Origin: Streptococcus suis
GTDB lineage: Bacteria; Bacillota; Bacilli; Lactobacillales; Streptococcaceae
DNA: 64,000 nt
Direction of reading: 5' to 3'
Assembly: GCA_024583055.1 (NCBI GenBank)
Contig: CP102145.1
Coordinates: forward strand, 496,001 to 560,000
A program made the translations under genes and the position numbers. The notes below the pieces were generated by a model. It made no database searches. It saw nothing but the letters and a program-made list of their open reading frames with translations, and was not told where the DNA came from. This document shows, piece after piece, positions 55,101 to 64,000 of this stretch. The number at the start of each line of letters is the position of its first letter. Positions within the stretch are counted from its first letter, which is position 1.

Positions 55101-58100
55101 TACTGATGCACTTGTTGACTCAGACGCTGATACTGACGCTGATGTTGACTCAGACGCTGATACTGATGCACTTGTTGACTCAGACGCTGATACTGACGCT
55201 GATGTTGACTCAGACGCTGATACTGATGCACTTGTTGACTCAGACGCTGATACTGATGCACTTGTTGACTCAGACGCTGATACTGATGCACTTGTTGACT
55301 CAGATGCTGATACTGATGCACTTGTTGACTCAGACGCTGATACTGATGCACTTGTTGACTCAGACGCTGATACTGATGCACTTGTTGATTCAGACGCTGA
55401 TACTGATGCGCTTGTTGACTCGGATGCTGATACTGACGCTGATGTTGACTCAGACGCTGATACTGACGCTGATGTTGACTCAGACGCTGATACTGATGCA
55501 CTTGTTGACTCAGACGCTGATACTGATGCACTTGTTGACTCAGACGCTGATACTGATGCACTTGTTGACTCAGATGCTGATGCTGATTCAGATGCTGACT
55601 CAGATGCTGATGCTGACTCAGATGCTGATGCTGACTCAGATGCTGATGCTGATTCAGACGCTGATGCTGACTCAGATGCTGATGCTGACTCAGATGCTGA
55701 TGCTGATTCAGACGCTGATGCTGACTCAGATGCTGATGCTGACTCAGACGCTGATGCTGACTCAGACGCTGATGCTGACTCAGATGCTGATGCTGACTCA
55801 GACGCTGATGCTGACTCAGATGCTGATGCTGACTCAGATGCTGATGCTGACTCAGATGCTGATGCTGACTCAGATGCTGATGCTGACTCAGATGCTGATG
55901 CTGACTCAGACGCTGATGCTGACTCAGATGCTGATGCTGATTCAGACGCTGATGCTGACTCAGATGCTGATGCTGACTCAGATGCTGATGCTGACTCAGA
56001 CGCTGATGCTGACTCAGATGCTGATGCTGACTCAGATGCCGAAGCTACTTCTGACTCAGATGCTGATGCTGACTCAGATGCTGACGCTACTTCAGATTCC
56101 GATGCTGATGCTGACTCTGATTCTGATTCCACTACAGATTCAGATGCTGATGTTGATTCAGAACCTGACTCTGACAATGAAGTGTACTCGTCTTCATTTT
56201 TCTTATAGATGTGAGTGGTTTCAGTCATCTCAACGCCTGCATAAGAGAAACTATATGGTAGCCAGATACCGAGCATATCCAGACCTGAAACTTTCTCACC
56301 TGTAGCAGGGTCAATCGTTTCACCTGGATCTGTTACGTTATCCGGATTGAAGTCACGACCAAAGAAAAGTCGTAATTGTCTATATTGACCAGTAGTTGGG
56401 ACACCAATTTGGAAACGAGAAAGGAAAACAAAGTCTGGATTCTCTTTAAGTTTTAATTTAAACCATTCATTACCAACTTCTTTTCCATCAATCACTCGAA
56501 CACCTTGCAAAGTACTCAAATCAAGTTCTGCAGGATCTGTGATTGGAGCTGACTCGACTTGTTTTGTAGAATCATTTGGATCTGTTGTCAACTTAGTTAC
56601 TGTATAAGTATCCAAGAATGACGCTGGCAACATGTTGTTGGTATTGGTTTGACCTTTTGCAAGAACAGATGATTCAAATACCTTGATAAAACCTTCAGTT
56701 GTAGTCGAGCGGAAATCATGTGTACCCGTGTAGTTTGGATCCGCTACGTAGATTGCTTCCGTATAGCTGTGAGTACCTGGAATTGGTGTAGCAATAGTCT
56801 TGTAAGAAATGTACTTACCTACTTTACCTTCACTAGTAGTTGGATAACCTTGGCGTACACGGAGAACATACGGAATGCCAGACTGAGGTGTTACATCTAC
56901 TGATGTTTTTTCAGAACGAACATAGTCGAATCCTGGGAAGTCACGGACATCTGACGGAATGTTTGTTAATCCTGGAATAGTTGCGATAGTATAAGTTCCT
57001 AATACTTCTCCGGCTTCAGTTTTATAAGTAGTTGTATTAGCTACAACTCCTGGAACCTGTACGTTTGGTTGAAGGGTATTTTCATCATAGAGAACTTTCA
57101 AGGTACCTGTTGAATCAGCTGATGCCGTTGTTGCGTCATACTCAGCAACAACTGGACGACCACCTGCAGAATCTTGGAAGGTTGTAAACTCTACTACATC
57201 ACCAGGGGCAACTGTCTTGGTTTCTAGGATGTTATTTGACTTATCAACCAACTCAAGTAATACTGTTCCTGAAAGATCCTCTGCTACAGAAGCACGGATG
57301 TAGGCACCGTTAGATGATGACAAGCCGTAACCGTTACCTGAACCAACTGTACCGTCATACCAAGCTGAGAATGGGTAGTACTTGAAGGTCAAGTAGCCAG
57401 CAGTTGTTGACGCAACCATTGTTCCTTGAGTTGATGATTGAGCCTCTGCCTTGTGAGGATCAGTCATATCAGGGTTTGGCTCGATAAGCGCAACACCACC
57501 TGGGTTAAAGGTACCACTACCATCGTTTACTTTTGAAGCGTTGATATCCGCCAACATAGCTGTCAAGACGCCATCTTCATCACGTTTCAAGAGTTCTGCT
57601 GCCAAGGCTTCGTTGGCTGCTTTTACAGCTACGATTTGTGCTTCTACTTGCTCAACAGTTGCTGATGGATCTGCAAGGATTGCTTTTGCTGCTGTGATTT
57701 CAACCTGTGCTGCTGCAACTGCTGCTGCAAGGTTTGCATCTTCAACTTCTATCAACTCTTTTTGACCAAGGTCAACCAAGATTTCAGCTTCTGATGTTAC
57801 CTGTTCCAATACTTGAGTTGGAGTTTCAGTTGTTGCAGTTTCTGAACTTGTAGTTGTTTCAGTTGCTGACGCTGTTTCTGAACTTGCTACTGCTGCAGCT
57901 TCTGATACTACTTCACTCAACAATACTGACTCAGATGTTGATACTGATTCTGAAGTTGATGTTGATTCTGAAGTTGATACTGATTCAGAGGTTGAAACAG
58001 ACTCAGAAGTTGATAGAGATGCAGATGTTGTATCTGATTCTGTTGCTGAAGCTGATTCTGTTACAGATTCTGTTGTTGAAACAGACTCGCTTGCTGCTTC

Positions 58101-58463
58101 TGTTGTTGAAACAGACTCACTAGCTGACTCAGAACTTGTACCTGACAAGGTTACTGTATCAGCACTTGCCAATGTAGATGTTGTTGCAACTTCCGATGCG
58201 TACACTAGTTCTGGTTGAACTTGATCTAGAACGACTGAAGTTCCTAACAAAGCTCCTGCTGCAGCGAAACCGCGAGCCACACCTACTTTAGATGAAACCA
58301 TTGAGCCATCTACTTTTACAGTCTCAGCTGCAGAACCACCTGCTACTCGGAACAAACCGATGCTGGACATGACCGTGCGAACCCAATGCTTACCTGATTT
58401 GTGCATCTTGACACGGCTATTTCGTGAAACTTCTGTAAAGTTTTTATTTACTTTTTTATTCAC
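52185..58463 (-). CDS. Serine-rich repeat adhesin (LPxTG-anchored, MucBP repeats)
   Basis: 2092 residues from a GTG with GGGAG upstream. Domains: an unusually long signal peptide with KMHKSGKHW (the KxYKxGKxW type, Tyr replaced by His), probably cut near VYA/SEV (about 90); a short Ser/Thr-rich stretch (~95-190); an Ala/Glu-rich helical segment (~205-295); a ~450-residue putative binding region (~300-755); a long serine-rich region (~755-1325); four MucBP-type repeats with Pro-rich linkers (~1327-2020); and a sorting signal LPNTGES with hydrophobic helix and basic tail. The surface fibril should be O-glycosylated by GtfA/GtfB and Gtf3 and exported by SecA2/SecY2. It resembles S. suis SRRPs such as SssP1 in architecture; orthology is not established. 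Confidence 0.95.
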   Translation of the reverse strand: MNKKVNKNFTEVSRNSRVKMHKSGKHWVRTVMSSIGLFRVAGGSAAETVKVDGSMVSSKVGVARGFAAAGALLGTSVVLDQVQPELVYASEVATTSTLASADTVTLSGTSSESASESVSTTEAASESVSTTESVTESASATESDTTSASLSTSESVSTSESVSTSESTSTSESVSTSESVLLSEVVSEAAAVASSETASATETTTSSETATTETPTQVLEQVTSEAEILVDLGQKELIEVEDANLAAAVAAAQVEITAAKAILADPSATVEQVEAQIVAVKAANEALAAELLKRDEDGVLTAMLADINASKVNDGSGTFNPGGVALIEPNPDMTDPHKAEAQSSTQGTMVASTTAGYLTFKYYPFSAWYDGTVGSGNGYGLSSSNGAYIRASVAEDLSGTVLLELVDKSNNILETKTVAPGDVVEFTTFQDSAGGRPVVAEYDATTASADSTGTLKVLYDENTLQPNVQVPGVVANTTTYKTEAGEVLGTYTIATIPGLTNIPSDVRDFPGFDYVRSEKTSVDVTPQSGIPYVLRVRQGYPTTSEGKVGKYISYKTIATPIPGTHSYTEAIYVADPNYTGTHDFRSTTTEGFIKVFESSVLAKGQTNTNNMLPASFLDTYTVTKLTTDPNDSTKQVESAPITDPAELDLSTLQGVRVIDGKEVGNEWFKLKLKENPDFVFLSRFQIGVPTTGQYRQLRLFFGRDFNPDNVTDPGETIDPATGEKVSGLDMLGIWLPYSFSYAGVEMTETTHIYKKNEDEYTSLSESGSESTSASESVVESESESASASESEVASASESASASESEVASASESASASESASASESASASESASASESASASESASASESASASESASASESASASESASASESASASESASASESASASESASASESASASESASASESASASESASASESASASESASASESASASESASASESASASESASASESASESASASESTSASVSASESTSASVSASESTSASVSASESTSASVSASESTSASVSASESTSASVSASESTSASVSASESTSASVSASESTSASVSASESTSASVSASESTSASVSASESTSASVSASESTSASVSASESTSASVSASESTSASVSASESTSASVSASESTSASVSASESTSASVSASESTSASVSASESTSASVSASESTSASVSASESASVSASQSESLSESASESASVSASQSESLSESASESASVSASQSESLSESASESASVSASQSESLSESASESASVSASQSESLSESASESASVSASQSESLSESASESASVSASQSESLSESASESASVSASQSESLSESASESASTSASEQAKTGSVIVNYVDTEGNVLKDPITDTPISPVGTSYDTTDNKPNEIVTADGTKYVLVPSKTIGTENGSVVEGETSITYVYQKVAKWIPLIPGVPADERPTTDYPFDPTNPDAEIPAIPTNPETEQPVVPHVPGFTPVDPNTNQPLQPVDPEDPTKGYIPPTPGNPGIDTLIPYVPVETAKTGSVVVNYVDTEGNVLKDPITDTPISPVGTSYDTTDNKPNEIVTADGTKYVLVPSKTIGTENGSVVEGETSITYVYQKVAKWIPLIPGVPADERPTTDYPFDPTNPDAEIPAIPTNPETEQPVVPHVPGFTPVDPNTNQPLQPVDPEDPTKGYIPPTPGNPGIDTLIPYVPVETAKTGSVVVNYVDTEGNVLKDPITDTPISPVGTSYDTTDNKPNEIVTADGTKYVLVPSKTIGTENGSVVEGETSITYVYQKVAKWIPLIPGVPADERPTTDYPFDPTNPDAEIPAIPTNPETEQPVVPHVPGFTPVDPNTNQPLQPVDPEDPTKGYIPPTPGNPGIDTLIPYEPVETAKTGSVVVNYVDTEGNVIKAPVTDTPVSPVGTDYDTTDNKPKEIITADGTRYVLVPSKTIGTENGSVVEGETSITYVYQKVANWIPQIPGVPSTEYPVIPYPFDPNNPDVPVTPTPDTVIPYVPGYVPVDPNTNQPLQPVDPEDPSKGYIPPTPSTPGVNTLIPYIPTPIPTPTPLAPKPNGSTEVVPNPDKPVDKADAIDKLPNTGESNSILSSVLGMGLLLGAAASARRRKGEK
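52395..54479 (-). repeat. Four tandem MucBP/Pro-rich repeat units in the adhesin gene
   Basis: Units begin at 54479, 53951, 53423 and 52895 (minus strand), exactly 528 bases (176 codons) apart. The first three look almost identical at the DNA level; the fourth is diverged and shorter. Each encodes a MucBP-like domain ([10 protein letters not shown] at the start) and a linker rich in Pro, Thr and Asp. Near-identity implies recent duplication or ongoing homogenisation, and length variation between strains is likely. Confidence 0.93.
54485..56190 (-). repeat. Three-tier serine-rich repeat array
   Basis: Three blocks follow each other from the N-terminal side: SASESA-type six-residue (18-base) repeats (about 55570-56100), [10 protein letters not shown] ten-residue (30-base) repeats (about 54960-55570), and eight copies of an 18-residue (54-base) unit containing [10 protein letters not shown] (about 54490-54950). 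The dominant SNP between copies is a GCG/GCA or AGC/AGT-type silent change. This is the glycosylation stalk. Confidence 0.93.
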
Positions 58464-58736
58464 TTATGTTCTCCCTATTATTTTAATATAGACCCCCGGA
58501 CCCCAAGTCCTAAAAAATCTATAGTTATCTTACCGTCATTTCTTGAAAATGTCAAGTAATATGCACACTTTTTTTGAAATTTCCATAAATACTTTACAGT
58601 ATTAATATACTGTATTTTTACAATGTTTGTTTTGTAATTGTTTTCATGTATATTTTTCCATTTTCGCTGTATTTTTACTAACTTTTCATTTTTCTTCATT
58701 ATAATAATGTCTTTTAGATTTTAATTCCTTTACAAT
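58464..58736 (-). promoter_or_regulatory. Adhesin promoter and leader
   Basis: On the minus strand TTGACA (58550-58555) and TAAGAT (58527-58532) are 17 bases apart. The transcript would carry a ~60-base leader with a small hairpin GGAC / GTCC before the GTG start. Upstream sequence (58560-58736) is very AT-rich, without a recognised operator. The adhesin is thus transcribed from its own strong-looking promoter. Confidence 0.75.
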
Positions 58737-58768
58737 ACAAAAAATGCCCGAGTACTGTCTCGGACATC
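58737..58768 (-). terminator. Terminator of gtf3
   Basis: On the minus strand ATGTCCGAG pairs with CTCGGGCAT (one wobble) around a six-base loop and is followed by TTTTTT, about 30 bases after the gtf3 stop. Confidence 0.85.
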
Positions 58769-58799
58769 TTTTATTTTAGTCAATTTTTTCCGCTCAACT

Positions 58800-59798
58800 T
58801 CATTCACTTTGACAAAGCGCATTAAAGACAGCGTCTACCAACAGTTTTTTTGTAAAATAACCCTGACGTAACAGCGGATTAAAGGACCTCACTCTAGTAA
58901 CAAATTCCTGATAGTCAGCTGGTGTCATGGTTTGAATTTTTTCAACCGCTTCATCCAAGCTATCCACAACCAAACCAAGACCATTTGCCTCAATAATTTC
59001 CTGATTGGCGATTCCCCTTTGGACAATCACAGGGATTCCTGCAGCGAGAAAGGTTCCTAGTTTATATGGGCAATAGAGTTCTTGGTAACCCTTGTCATGA
59101 TCGTCCATCCAGACCAAACCAAATCCTCCTCTTGACATTTCCAGCAGTAGTTGTTCATCTGGTCGATATGGAACTCTAGTTACTTGTTCAGGGTATTCTC
59201 CTTCCTCATTGGAGTAGACAGTTAGTTTGATGGAATAGTTCCATTGTTTGATAAATCCAAATCGCGCTGGCGAACCTGGAAAATGAATCAAGGGTTGAAA
59301 TGTCGCTGGCAATTGAGGGGTTTTGGTCGGATGATCCCACATTCCTTGAACCAATGTTTTTTTCACGGTGAGACCTTCTTTACGGAGAAGGTCAATCATT
59401 CGTTGACTAGGGGCGATAAGGACATCCGCCATGTTGTAATAGGAAATAATTCGCTTCATCAGATAATAGTTACTTTCAAACATGAGAGGGACTACATCAT
59501 GAATAAAAATAACAAGCTTAATTTGATAAACCTTTAGTTTTGCCATCAATCGTTCATCAAATTCTGTCGAATTCCAGGTGGGTGTTTGAAAAATAACCAC
59601 ATCTCCATGACTCAAGCCTGCAACAATTCCATCTAGTCTTTTACTTAACTCTGATGGGCTATCAGTTGCCATATTGTAAGAGTAAATTCCCATTTCCCGA
59701 TATCCCAGCTCAATGGCAAGATCTGTCACCATATTTTGTCCGATTTGGGCAGTAGATGATGCCGCATGTCCATTTAAATTTGTTATATATACCCTCAC
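58800..59798 (-). CDS. gtf3: Glycosyltransferase Gtf3 of the serine-rich adhesin
   Basis: 332 residues from a GTG with GAGG upstream. It matches the Gtf3 family of the accessory Sec locus: an N-terminal [39 protein letters not shown] in the middle, and the donor-binding [18 protein letters not shown] toward the C-terminus. Gtf3 adds a second sugar, usually glucose, to protein-linked GlcNAc. It is separated from the adhesin gene by a terminator and so forms its own unit, yet is adjacent and co-oriented with the locus. Confidence 0.9.
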   Translation of the reverse strand: MRVYITNLNGHAASSTAQIGQNMVTDLAIELGYREMGIYSYNMATDSPSELSKRLDGIVAGLSHGDVVIFQTPTWNSTEFDERLMAKLKVYQIKLVIFIHDVVPLMFESNYYLMKRIISYYNMADVLIAPSQRMIDLLRKEGLTVKKTLVQGMWDHPTKTPQLPATFQPLIHFPGSPARFGFIKQWNYSIKLTVYSNEEGEYPEQVTRVPYRPDEQLLLEMSRGGFGLVWMDDHDKGYQELYCPYKLGTFLAAGIPVIVQRGIANQEIIEANGLGLVVDSLDEAVEKIQTMTPADYQEFVTRVRSFNPLLRQGYFTKKLLVDAVFNALCQSE

Positions 59799-59905
59799 TC
59801 AGTACCTCTTTCTCTAGATCATTTGGAAGATTATTTACTTTTTCTTCCTATTTGTTATTTCTTTCCATTTCCTATAACTAGTATAGGCGTCCTGGAATGG
59901 AAGAC

Positions 59906-60355
59906 TTAGATTGTCCGCGCTAGACTGACTTCACTATTGATTTTAAAGACGTACTTATGCCCCTGCGTCAAACTATGATAGAAGCCATCTCCCTCATAGA
60001 TTTGGAAAATCTGCATGGTCTTGCGACTTTCCTCATCCTTGTAAACATGTTGGACATAAGGATTGTCCGCAAAAACCTTCTCCAAGAGTTCTTGACTAGC
60101 CGGACGAGCTTCCCCCTCGATTCGAATGACTTGAATCAAGTAGTCTTCTTCTGATAGGGCAGTTACTGCCACTCGCTCATCCCCCATCAATTGCTGATAG
60201 AAATGTGTTTCCGAACCAGTCATAAAGAAAATACCATCTTCATTGGCTGCTGTGATATGAATCGGACGTGCATGGGGCTTGCCAGCATTATCAACTGTCG
60301 CAAAAATTCCCAGCTTCATTCCTTCCAAAATCTCCATGACATCTTTGACTTCCAT
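59906..60355 (-). CDS. Pyridoxamine 5'-phosphate oxidase-family flavoprotein
   Basis: 149 residues with the split-barrel flavin-binding fold: GIFATVDNAGKPHARPIHIT near the N-terminus, IFFMTGSETHFYQQL as the phosphate-binding loop, and VAVTALSEEDYLIQVIRIEG as the central strands. Proteins of this class bind FMN or F420-like cofactors; true PdxH activity is unlikely at this length. Neighbouring sequences are IS remnants and gtf3, which give no functional hint. AGGAGG lies eight bases before the ATG. Confidence 0.83.
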   Translation of the reverse strand: MEVKDVMEILEGMKLGIFATVDNAGKPHARPIHITAANEDGIFFMTGSETHFYQQLMGDERVAVTALSEEDYLIQVIRIEGEARPASQELLEKVFADNPYVQHVYKDEESRKTMQIFQIYEGDGFYHSLTQGHKYVFKINSEVSLARTI

Positions 60356-60447
60356 AAGTAGCCTCCTAGACTTACATTCTAACTAAATTATAGCAAATTC
60401 CATTAGGAAAGTTAAGGTAAACCTACAAAAAACTGCTGAATATTTTC

Positions 60448-60681
60448 CTAGCTCTTGGGACCTACAAAATCACTCTTTAACTGTACTCTCGTACCAAGGT
60501 AGACAAAGGTTCGATTGAGTACCTTTGGATCGGCCATTTTTATCCGAGACAGAAAATAATGATTCCGACCATCCTTGGCCACCTCCTTATTGAGACGAAA
60601 ATAGGACTTACCAGAACTGGCCATTGTCAGCAGAATATCATCCGTCAAGAAGGTCAAAAGGAGTATCCAAGGCTGAATATT
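60448..60681 (-). pseudogene. C-terminal fragment of an unknown protein, cut at the IS30 remnant
   Basis: The open frame continues upstream of the first possible start (PWILLLTFLTDDI) until it meets the end of the IS30 remnant. It has no Shine-Dalgarno, so it appears to be the tail of a longer gene. Visible sequence includes NKEVAKDGRNHYFLSRIKMA and TFVYLGTRVQLKSDF. I do not recognise the family. Probably not expressed. Confidence 0.45.
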
Positions 60682-60690
60682 CCTAAATTG

Positions 60691-61105
60691 TCAAATTAAG
60701 CTAGACTTTTTCAAGTAACTCAGAAAAACTTGGTATGGTGTTTGATAATTCAAAGACTTCCGAAGAATTCTATTTCTCTTATCAGCTACAGTTGATAAAA
60801 ACTCCTGAGAAATATCGGTAAAGTTCATCTGTTTCGTCTTAGTAAACTATTCGAGTGTTCATTGAGACCTTGTTGGCCAGGACAATCTGGATCGGCAAAG
60901 AAAATATCGATGTCATGTGCATTCGAAATAGACTCCCAATTGGAAAATTCTTTCCCACAATCAAAAGTAATCAACTTAAAGAGATGACTGGGAACTTGAG
61001 ACAGCCATTGATTGATGGCTTCCTCAATATCACTTGCTTTTCGTCCCTTAGTTTTCAGTGTAATGATGGCTTTTGATAGGCGTTCTAAAAATTGATCTTA
61101 GTTTC
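60691..61105 (-). mobile_element. IS30-family transposase remnant (truncated, frameshifted)
   Basis: Minus-strand translation gives the C-terminal half of an IS30-type transposase: ITFDCGKEF and IFFADPDCPGQQG with DDE aspartates, GLNEHSNSLLRR with the glutamate, then after a frameshift DISQEFLSTVADKRNRIL and LNYQTPYQVFLSYL and a TGA. The N-terminal HTH half is missing. It ends close to the parC stop and marks the right boundary of the accessory region. Confidence 0.85.
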
Positions 61106-61113
61106 ATCCTATC

Positions 61114-63570
61114 CTACCCCTGCCGAGCACTCAGCACTTCTTCGTCCGAAATGGTATCCGAGACAAAGGAACCATTGCTAGTCCGTTCAGACAAGGACAA
61201 GTCGGCAAGATTTTTCTCGATGACTTGACCCGTTGTAGAGGTGATGATGAGAATCTGCTGATCTGTCGTCTCCACTTCTGAAGTGAACAAATCAAGTGCT
61301 GCTCCGCTATTTTCCGTCAAAACAGGCCCTGCCGCAAAGACACGATGGGGCTTACTCTTCAGCTCACGCAAGACCTGCAGACCACGCTTGGCACGGCTGG
61401 TCACAGGGATTTCCTCCGTCGCCATCCGCTTCAAACTACCACGCTGAGTCAGGAGATAGACGGAGCTGGTGTTGCTGATAAAGGCCGCAGCCACCACATC
61501 CCCATCCTTGAGGTTGACCGCCTTGACACCAGCCGCCTTGGCACCGATGATTGGCACTTCTTCGATGTTAAATCGCAGAGCGTAGCCCTTTTCTGTCATG
61601 AGCATGATGTTGTCCAAAACCACAGGTGATACAGTAATGACCACATCTACTGCATCTTTTAGTTTGGCATACTTGGTTGACTTAGACTTGTAAGTCCGCC
61701 ATGGAGCAAATTCCTTCCGCTCCACACGCTTGATTTGACCGTATTTGGTCACCGCGAAATAAGTTCCCTCCTCAAAATTCTCCACCAATTCAGCAAAAAT
61801 AATCTCTTCATTGGTGTCAAAGTTCATGAGAGTCTGGCTCAGATGTTCACCAATGTCCTTCCAACGAATATCTGTCAACTCATGGACAGGGCGGTAGATG
61901 ACATTTCCAAGATTGGTAAAGAGCAAGAGGTGCTGAGTTGTCTTGGCATTCTGCAAGAAAATCAACTGGTCGTCATCCCGCTTGCCCATTTCTTCCAGCG
62001 TTGAGGCATTGAAAGAACGTGGACTAGTTCGTTTGATATAGCCAGCCTTAGTCACGCTGACAAAGGTTTCTTCTTCGACAATCAAGCTAGCAGTGTCAAT
62101 TTCAATTGCTTCTGCCTGATCTTGTAACTCACTCAAACGAGGATTGCCAAACTGCTTCTTGACCTCACGCAGTTCCTTCTTCATGAGATTGAACATGGTC
62201 CGCTCATCGCCGATAATGGCTGCCAAGGTCTGAATCTGCTCGCGTAGGGCTGCTTCTTCATTTTCCAAGGTCACAATATCGGTGTTTGTCAAACGGTAAA
62301 GTTGCAAGGTCACGATAGCCTCAGCCTGTTCCTCGCTGAAATCATAGCTGATTTTCAAGTTTTCCTTGGCGTCAGCCTTGTTTTCAGAAGCACGGATAAG
62401 GGCAATAACCTCGTCCAAGATGGAAATGACACGGATCAAACCTTCTACAATGTGGAGGCGTTTTTCTGCCTTTTCCTTGTCAAACTTAGACCGGGCAATG
62501 ATAATCTCACGGCGGTGGGCAATATAGCTGGACAAAATCTTCTGCAAGCCGACCTGACGCGGTGTAAAGTTATCAATGGCCACCATGTTGAAGTTGTAAT
62601 TGATTTGCAGGTCGGTGTATTTGTAGAGATAGTTGAGAATGGTTTGCTCATCGCTGTCTTTTTTCAGCTCAATGGCAATCCGCAGACCTGTCCGGTCTGA
62701 CTCATCACGCACCTCGGCAATACCAGGCACCTTGTTGTTGATACGGACATCATCAATCTTCTTGACCAGAACAGCCTTGTTGACCTCATAGGGAATCTCG
62801 GTAATGATAATCTGTTTCTTTCCAGCCTTTAGTTGCTCGATGTCACAACGGCTACGGACTACGACACGGCCCTTACCTGTTTCATAGGCTTTCTTGATTT
62901 CATCAGCCCCTTGGATAATGGCACCTGTTGGGAAGTCTGGTCCAGGCAAGAACTCCATCAACTTTTCTAATTTAGCTGTCGGATGATCAATCATGTAGAC
63001 AACGGCATCAATGACCTCCGCTAGATTATGCGGCGGGATATCCGTCGCGTACCCTGCTGAAATTCCTGTCGCTCCATTGACCAAGAGATTAGGGAAGGCA
63101 GCTGGTAGCACAGTGGGTTCTTTTTCCGTATCGTCAAAGTTCCAGGCAAATGGCACGGTCTTTTTCTCGATGTCGGCCAGCAGATAACCTGCCATCTCCG
63201 AGAGGCGAGCCTCGGTGTAACGCATAGCCGCAGGCGGATCACCGTCCATGGAACCGTTGTTCCCGTGCATCTCCACCAAAATCTCACGGTTCTTCCAGTC
63301 CTGACTCATGCGGACCATGGCATCATAAATAGAGGAGTCACCGTGCGGGTGGAAATTTCCCATGATATTTCCGACTGACTTGGCGGACTTGCGGTAACCC
63401 TTGTCAAAGGTGTTGCCGTCCTTGTTCATAGAATAAAGAATCCGACGTTGCACGGGCTTGAGACCGTCACGAATGTCCGGCAAAGCCCGCTCCTGAATAA
63501 TGTATTTGGAGTAGCGACCAAAACGCTCTCCCATGATGTCCTCAAGGGACATGTTTTGAATATTACTCAT
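61114..63570 (-). CDS. parC: DNA topoisomerase IV subunit A
   Basis: 818 residues, full length. The catalytic Tyr118 lies in MRYTEARLSEMAGYLL. The quinolone-resistance region HPHGDSSIYDAMVRMSQ has Ser79 and Asp83, the residues of susceptible streptococci, so no target mutation is visible there. The C-terminal beta-pinwheel (from about residue 490) shows GKRDDDQLIFLQ and similar blades. It decatenates daughter chromosomes together with ParE, which is not in the window. The gene normally found downstream in streptococci (ilvE-type) is absent; an IS30 remnant follows instead. Confidence 0.97.
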   Translation of the reverse strand: MSNIQNMSLEDIMGERFGRYSKYIIQERALPDIRDGLKPVQRRILYSMNKDGNTFDKGYRKSAKSVGNIMGNFHPHGDSSIYDAMVRMSQDWKNREILVEMHGNNGSMDGDPPAAMRYTEARLSEMAGYLLADIEKKTVPFAWNFDDTEKEPTVLPAAFPNLLVNGATGISAGYATDIPPHNLAEVIDAVVYMIDHPTAKLEKLMEFLPGPDFPTGAIIQGADEIKKAYETGKGRVVVRSRCDIEQLKAGKKQIIITEIPYEVNKAVLVKKIDDVRINNKVPGIAEVRDESDRTGLRIAIELKKDSDEQTILNYLYKYTDLQINYNFNMVAIDNFTPRQVGLQKILSSYIAHRREIIIARSKFDKEKAEKRLHIVEGLIRVISILDEVIALIRASENKADAKENLKISYDFSEEQAEAIVTLQLYRLTNTDIVTLENEEAALREQIQTLAAIIGDERTMFNLMKKELREVKKQFGNPRLSELQDQAEAIEIDTASLIVEEETFVSVTKAGYIKRTSPRSFNASTLEEMGKRDDDQLIFLQNAKTTQHLLLFTNLGNVIYRPVHELTDIRWKDIGEHLSQTLMNFDTNEEIIFAELVENFEEGTYFAVTKYGQIKRVERKEFAPWRTYKSKSTKYAKLKDAVDVVITVSPVVLDNIMLMTEKGYALRFNIEEVPIIGAKAAGVKAVNLKDGDVVAAAFISNTSSVYLLTQRGSLKRMATEEIPVTSRAKRGLQVLRELKSKPHRVFAAGPVLTENSGAALDLFTSEVETTDQQILIITSTTGQVIEKNLADLSLSERTSNGSFVSDTISDEEVLSARQG

Positions 63571-63695
63571 AATATTCCTTTTTCTTATTTTCTTATTTTT
63601 TGTTAAAAAGTTTACTGCTAATTATACTTGTAACAGCATATTAATATCTATATCTTCTTTTTTCAAAGCGTTGCTCAATGGGAACATCATCTTGT

Positions 63696-64000
63696 TTAGG
63701 GTTTGTCTATATTTTCTGCCGAGCGCAGCTTCTTCCATGCCCGATAATCTTCAATGTCTTTATTAACCCAGTTCCAGCAAGTTGCTATAACCAGCGCATC
63801 ATCCATTTGACCAAAGAATGGAATCCAGTCTGGAACTACATCTACAGGCGAGAGAAAGTAGATTAAAGCCGAAATAATTGCGAGAATAGTCCTCTTAGGA
63901 ATCTTGGTATAATCTCGTTTCAAATAGCTTCGAACCATACTTATCATGATGGGAATATTTTTAAATTCCTGAGCTAAAAAGGGAATCCATTTAATTTTCT
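63696..64000 (-). CDS. YkvA-like DUF1232 membrane protein (5' end outside window)
   Basis: The DUF1232 core is clear: ALIYFLSPVDVVPDWIPFFG, then QMDDALVIATCWNWV, with two hydrophobic segments. The frame stays open through every base to the window's right edge, and the upstream residues (FLAQEFKNIPIMISMVRSYL) look like the family N-terminus. So the true start probably lies beyond 64000, not at the first internal ATG (63947). Function unknown; DUF1232 proteins are small membrane proteins. It lies about 125 bases upstream of parC with no clear signal between them. Confidence 0.7.
   Translation of the reverse strand, partial: KIKWIPFLAQEFKNIPIMISMVRSYLKRDYTKIPKRTILAIISALIYFLSPVDVVPDWIPFFGQMDDALVIATCWNWVNKDIEDYRAWKKLRSAENIDKP

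Noticed and set aside
54494..56305. Long plus-strand frames (603 and 570 codons) and another minus-strand frame (368 codons) across the adhesin stalk
   Set aside because: They are mirror readings of 18-, 30- and 54-base repeats that contain no stop in several frames. They have low-complexity composition (Asp/Ala, Leu/Met/Gln), no ribosome sites, and lie opposite a clear coding sequence.
58478..58699. 73-codon minus-strand frame upstream of the adhesin gene
   Set aside because: It spans the adhesin's own -35/-10 and leader, is extremely lysine/asparagine-rich from AT-rich DNA, and has no convincing ribosome site.
60855..61076. 73-codon plus-strand frame in the IS30 remnant
   Set aside because: It is antisense to the recognisable transposase remnant, with no similarity of its own.
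61114..63570. Possible quinolone-resistance change in parC
   Set aside because: Codons 79 and 83 read Ser and Asp, the susceptible state, and no other known hotspot change was evident.

Overview
The window looks like the chromosome of a Streptococcus, most likely Streptococcus suis or a close relative. The evidence is the low-GC gene content, class Ib nrdHEF beside ptsHI, a partial TCA cycle, the tmk-holB-yabA-rsmI cluster, a ParC with streptococcal numbering, and an accessory Sec (SecA2/SecY2) locus with a serine-rich repeat adhesin. The species call is inference from gene content and protein sequence; no search was run.

Layout. 1-4500: the end of a membrane protein gene, an ArsR-type regulator with an MFS transporter, and a divergent UPF0371 (DUF1846) gene behind a terminator-bearing leader. 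4500-15600: central metabolism. ptsH-ptsI (PTS phosphorelay) and acnA-citZ-icd (citrate to 2-oxoglutarate) are on the minus strand. nrdH-nrdE-nrdF (class Ib ribonucleotide reductase) is divergent on plus, with two NrdR-like boxes and a CodY-like box in the shared upstream region. 15600-20050: a compact eleven-gene minus-strand run made almost entirely of membrane proteins, with an XRE regulator and a phased operator array at its promoter. Five of the genes encode 34-74 residue proteins. This is the least understood block and my best candidate for an undescribed system. 20100-40600: housekeeping genes: a PfkB kinase, alaS with an alanine T-box whose first gene is a LURP-one protein, prsA, an O-methyltransferase, glycerate kinase, exoA, a CDF-like transporter, serC-GNAT-serA-ogt-arsC-like, tmk-holB-yabA-rsmI, a YitT protein, rnhB and rbgA.

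40670-61110: an accessory region. A complete accessory Sec system (secY2, asp1-asp2-asp3, secA2, gtfA-gtfB, asp4) with gtf3 is dedicated to glycosylating and exporting a 2092-residue LPxTG-anchored adhesin. GtfA/GtfB prime Ser/Thr with GlcNAc, Gtf3 would extend the glycan, the Asp proteins and SecA2 deliver the glycoprotein to SecY2, and sortase anchors it. The locus is bounded by degraded mobile DNA: an integrase fragment and an IS3-type transposase remnant on the left, an IS30-type remnant on the right. 61114-64000: parC (unaltered quinolone-target residues) and a YkvA-like gene cut by the window edge.

Start codons were chosen from Shine-Dalgarno position and family N-termini, so several differ from the longest open frame. 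No rRNA, tRNA or CRISPR array was recognised.
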